In this document: positions 4,795 to 5,500 of the stretch, in pieces | Layout: every line of letters begins with the position of its first letter | Numbering within the stretch: position 1 is the stretch's first letter | DNA from: Actinomycetes bacterium | GTDB lineage: Bacteria > Actinomycetota > Actinomycetes > Mycobacteriales > Micromonosporaceae | Direction: 5' to 3' | Assembly: GCA_023437285.1 (NCBI GenBank) | Contig: JAEZGP010000444.1 | Location: 1 to 5,500, forward strand | Length of the DNA: 5,500 bases | Made by a program: the position numbers and the translations under genes | Notes under the pieces: generated by a model | What the model was told of the DNA's origin: nothing | Databases searched by the model: none | The model's input: the letters and a program-made list of their open reading frames with translations, nothing else

Positions 4795-4824
4795 AAGCGC
4801 CCCGACCACTAGGGCGGGGCGTTT
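4795..4824 (+). terminator. Intrinsic-type terminator of whiB1
   Basis: AAGCGCCCCG (4795-4804) pairs with CGGGGCGTTT (4815-4824): ten pairs including one G-U, closing the 10-base loop ACCACTAGGG. The stem is very GC-rich and ends in a short T run, making it the most convincing terminator in the window. Confidence 0.8.
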
Positions 4825-4843
4825 CCTGCATGCCACGACGGCT

Positions 4844-4948
4844 TGCCGCGACCTGCGTCCCGCGACCCGCACGCCGCGACGGGCCGGCGCCCCGCGTCCC
4901 GCATGCCGCGACCTGCGTCCCGCATGCCGCGACGGGCCGGCGCCCCGC
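4844..4948. repeat. GC-rich two-copy tandem duplication
   Basis: TGCCGCGACCTGCGTCCCGC occurs at 4844-4863 and 4904-4923 (offset 60). A second block of 23 bases, starting GCCGCGACGGGCCGG, occurs at 4873-4895 and 4926-4948 (offset 53). The two units therefore differ by a 7-bp indel (an extra GACCCGC-like step in the first). The heptamer CCGCGAC appears five times, at 4846, 4860, 4874, 4906 and 4927. Confidence 0.85.
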
Positions 4949-5259
4949 CGGACTCCACGCGAATCGGCCAGCCGGGCGGCGCTCCACGGCCGGCCGGCGG
5001 CGCCACCCAACCCCAAGCGGCGCCCAGTCGGAACGGCGTCGGCTTACTACCGGCCGGTCCGGAAGATCACGATCCCCGGTGCGATGGTGCGGTCACGTCC
5101 CTCATGACCCCCAGCACCGGTACGACCGTGAAGCGGTGCGCACCAAGACCACGATCCGCGGTACCAACACGTAGCCCAGCCACGCATCCGTACCGAAAGT
5201 CGCGATCTACGGGCACGGGCGCTATGGCGATCGCTGTCCTGACGCATGGACCCCGCCCT

Positions 5260-5311
5260 ATGTGCGCATCTGGTGACGTAGCACCGCCTCCACCTCGCCA
5301 TATGCGCACAT
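5260..5311. repeat. Spaced 10-bp perfect inverted repeat
   Basis: ATGTGCGCAT (5260-5269) and ATGCGCACAT (5302-5311) are exact reverse complements 32 bases apart, and each contains the palindrome TGCGCA. A second dyad, CTCGCC (5294-5299) with GGCGAG (5314-5319), encloses the right arm. This could be paired regulator sites or a folded RNA. Confidence 0.6.
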
Positions 5312-5371
5312 GAGGCGAGAACGCACCGACGGCGGCCGGACAGTTATCACGCGCTGGCGACAAGACGCCCG

Positions 5372-5431
5372 CTGTTTGGACAGTTACGCGTGTAATCCAG
5401 CCCGCCGTAACACGCGCAACTGTCCAAACAG
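5372..5431. repeat. Long imperfect inverted repeat, candidate double operator
   Basis: The arm 5372-5393 (beginning CTGTTTGGACAGTTACGCG) pairs with 5410-5431 over 22 positions with one mismatch (A5386 against C5417) and a 16-base loop. Each arm also holds its own short dyad, CTGT-N4-ACAG (5372-5383 and 5420-5431). A related GGACAGTTA occurs at 5338-5346, exactly 40 bases before the copy at 5378. TTACGCGTGTAA (5385-5396 region) and TTAACGGTGTAA (5449-5460) are further similar elements. The whole suggests operators for a gene to the right. Confidence 0.7.
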
Positions 5432-5500
5432 TCGCGGGGTCTGTCAACTTAACGGTGTAACTGGATCAATTGGTTAGGCGCGTCCGGCGGACAGGCGGCC

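Larger units (their letters stand above)
4825..5500. other. Gene-free 675-bp region rich in repeats
   Basis: No open frame here has a plausible start, ribosome site or recognisable protein. Frames that exist are Arg/Pro-rich readings of GC-rich repeats. The left third is GC-rich and repetitive; the right third (5330-5475) becomes AT-richer with inverted repeats and looks like a promoter or operator region for a gene beyond the right edge. Confidence 0.6.

Noticed and set aside
4844..4948. CRISPR array
   Set aside because: Only two units, with no unique spacers between conserved repeats and no cas genes.
5227..5234. GCGATCGC palindrome
   Set aside because: A single 8-bp palindrome expected by chance in GC-rich DNA.
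4830..5313. Plus-strand frames across the GC-rich tandem repeats
   Set aside because: Arg/Pro/Ala-rich translations reflect repeat composition; there is no ribosome site after the whiB1 terminator.
5067..5447. 126-residue minus-strand frame with TTG start
   Set aside because: It runs through the inverted repeats, has a weak start and no domain-like sequence. The TTGACA read on this strand at 5442-5447 has no good -10.

Overview
The window is high-GC DNA with strong G/C preference at third codon positions, GTG starts, near-leaderless genes and a WhiB protein. This points to an actinomycete; Micromonosporaceae is plausible but not proven. It reads as ordinary chromosomal DNA rich in transcription regulators. 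I see no insertion sequence, phage gene, tRNA, rRNA or CRISPR array.

Layout. Positions 1-81 (minus) hold the first 27 codons of a probable exported protein that runs off the left edge. Across a 121-bp divergent gap, a two-gene plus-strand operon (203-1563) encodes an AhpD/carboxymuconolactone-decarboxylase-like protein and an ECF41-type sigma factor (SigJ-like) with a fused SnoaL-like C-terminal domain. This is the classic ECF41 pairing, and a matching ECF41-type promoter lies directly before the first gene. Twelve bases after the sigma gene is a UsfX/RsbW-like anti-sigma protein (1576-1989), but no SigF-type partner follows it. Its end meets, 8 bp away, the end of a minus-strand pair: a four-helix membrane protein (3172-2753) followed by a FadR/FCD-type GntR repressor (2741-1998). 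A hairpin spans both stop codons at this junction.

A 52-bp gap with two apparently leaderless promoters separates the membrane gene from a YegS/DgkB-type lipid kinase (3225-4148). A stem-loop follows, then a 343-bp AT-richer regulatory region leading to whiB1/wblE (4492-4746). That region carries two CRP-like dyads and a TTGACA-type promoter, recalling the cAMP-CRP control known for M. tuberculosis whiB1. A good hairpin terminator ends whiB1. The remaining 675 bases have no convincing gene but contain a GC-rich tandem duplication, a spaced 10-bp inverted repeat, and a long imperfect inverted repeat (22-bp arms) near the right edge that looks like a double operator.

How it fits together. Four regulators of different types sit within 4.5 kb: a self-regulated ECF41 sigma factor, a SigF-class anti-sigma factor, a GntR repressor and WhiB1, which in its family binds the primary sigma factor. 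The AhpD-like CxxC protein and the iron-sulfur protein WhiB1 both suggest redox or nitrosative stress sensing. The best leads are the ECF41 operon followed by an orphan UsfX-like gene, the paired CRP sites before whiB1, and the right-edge inverted repeat.
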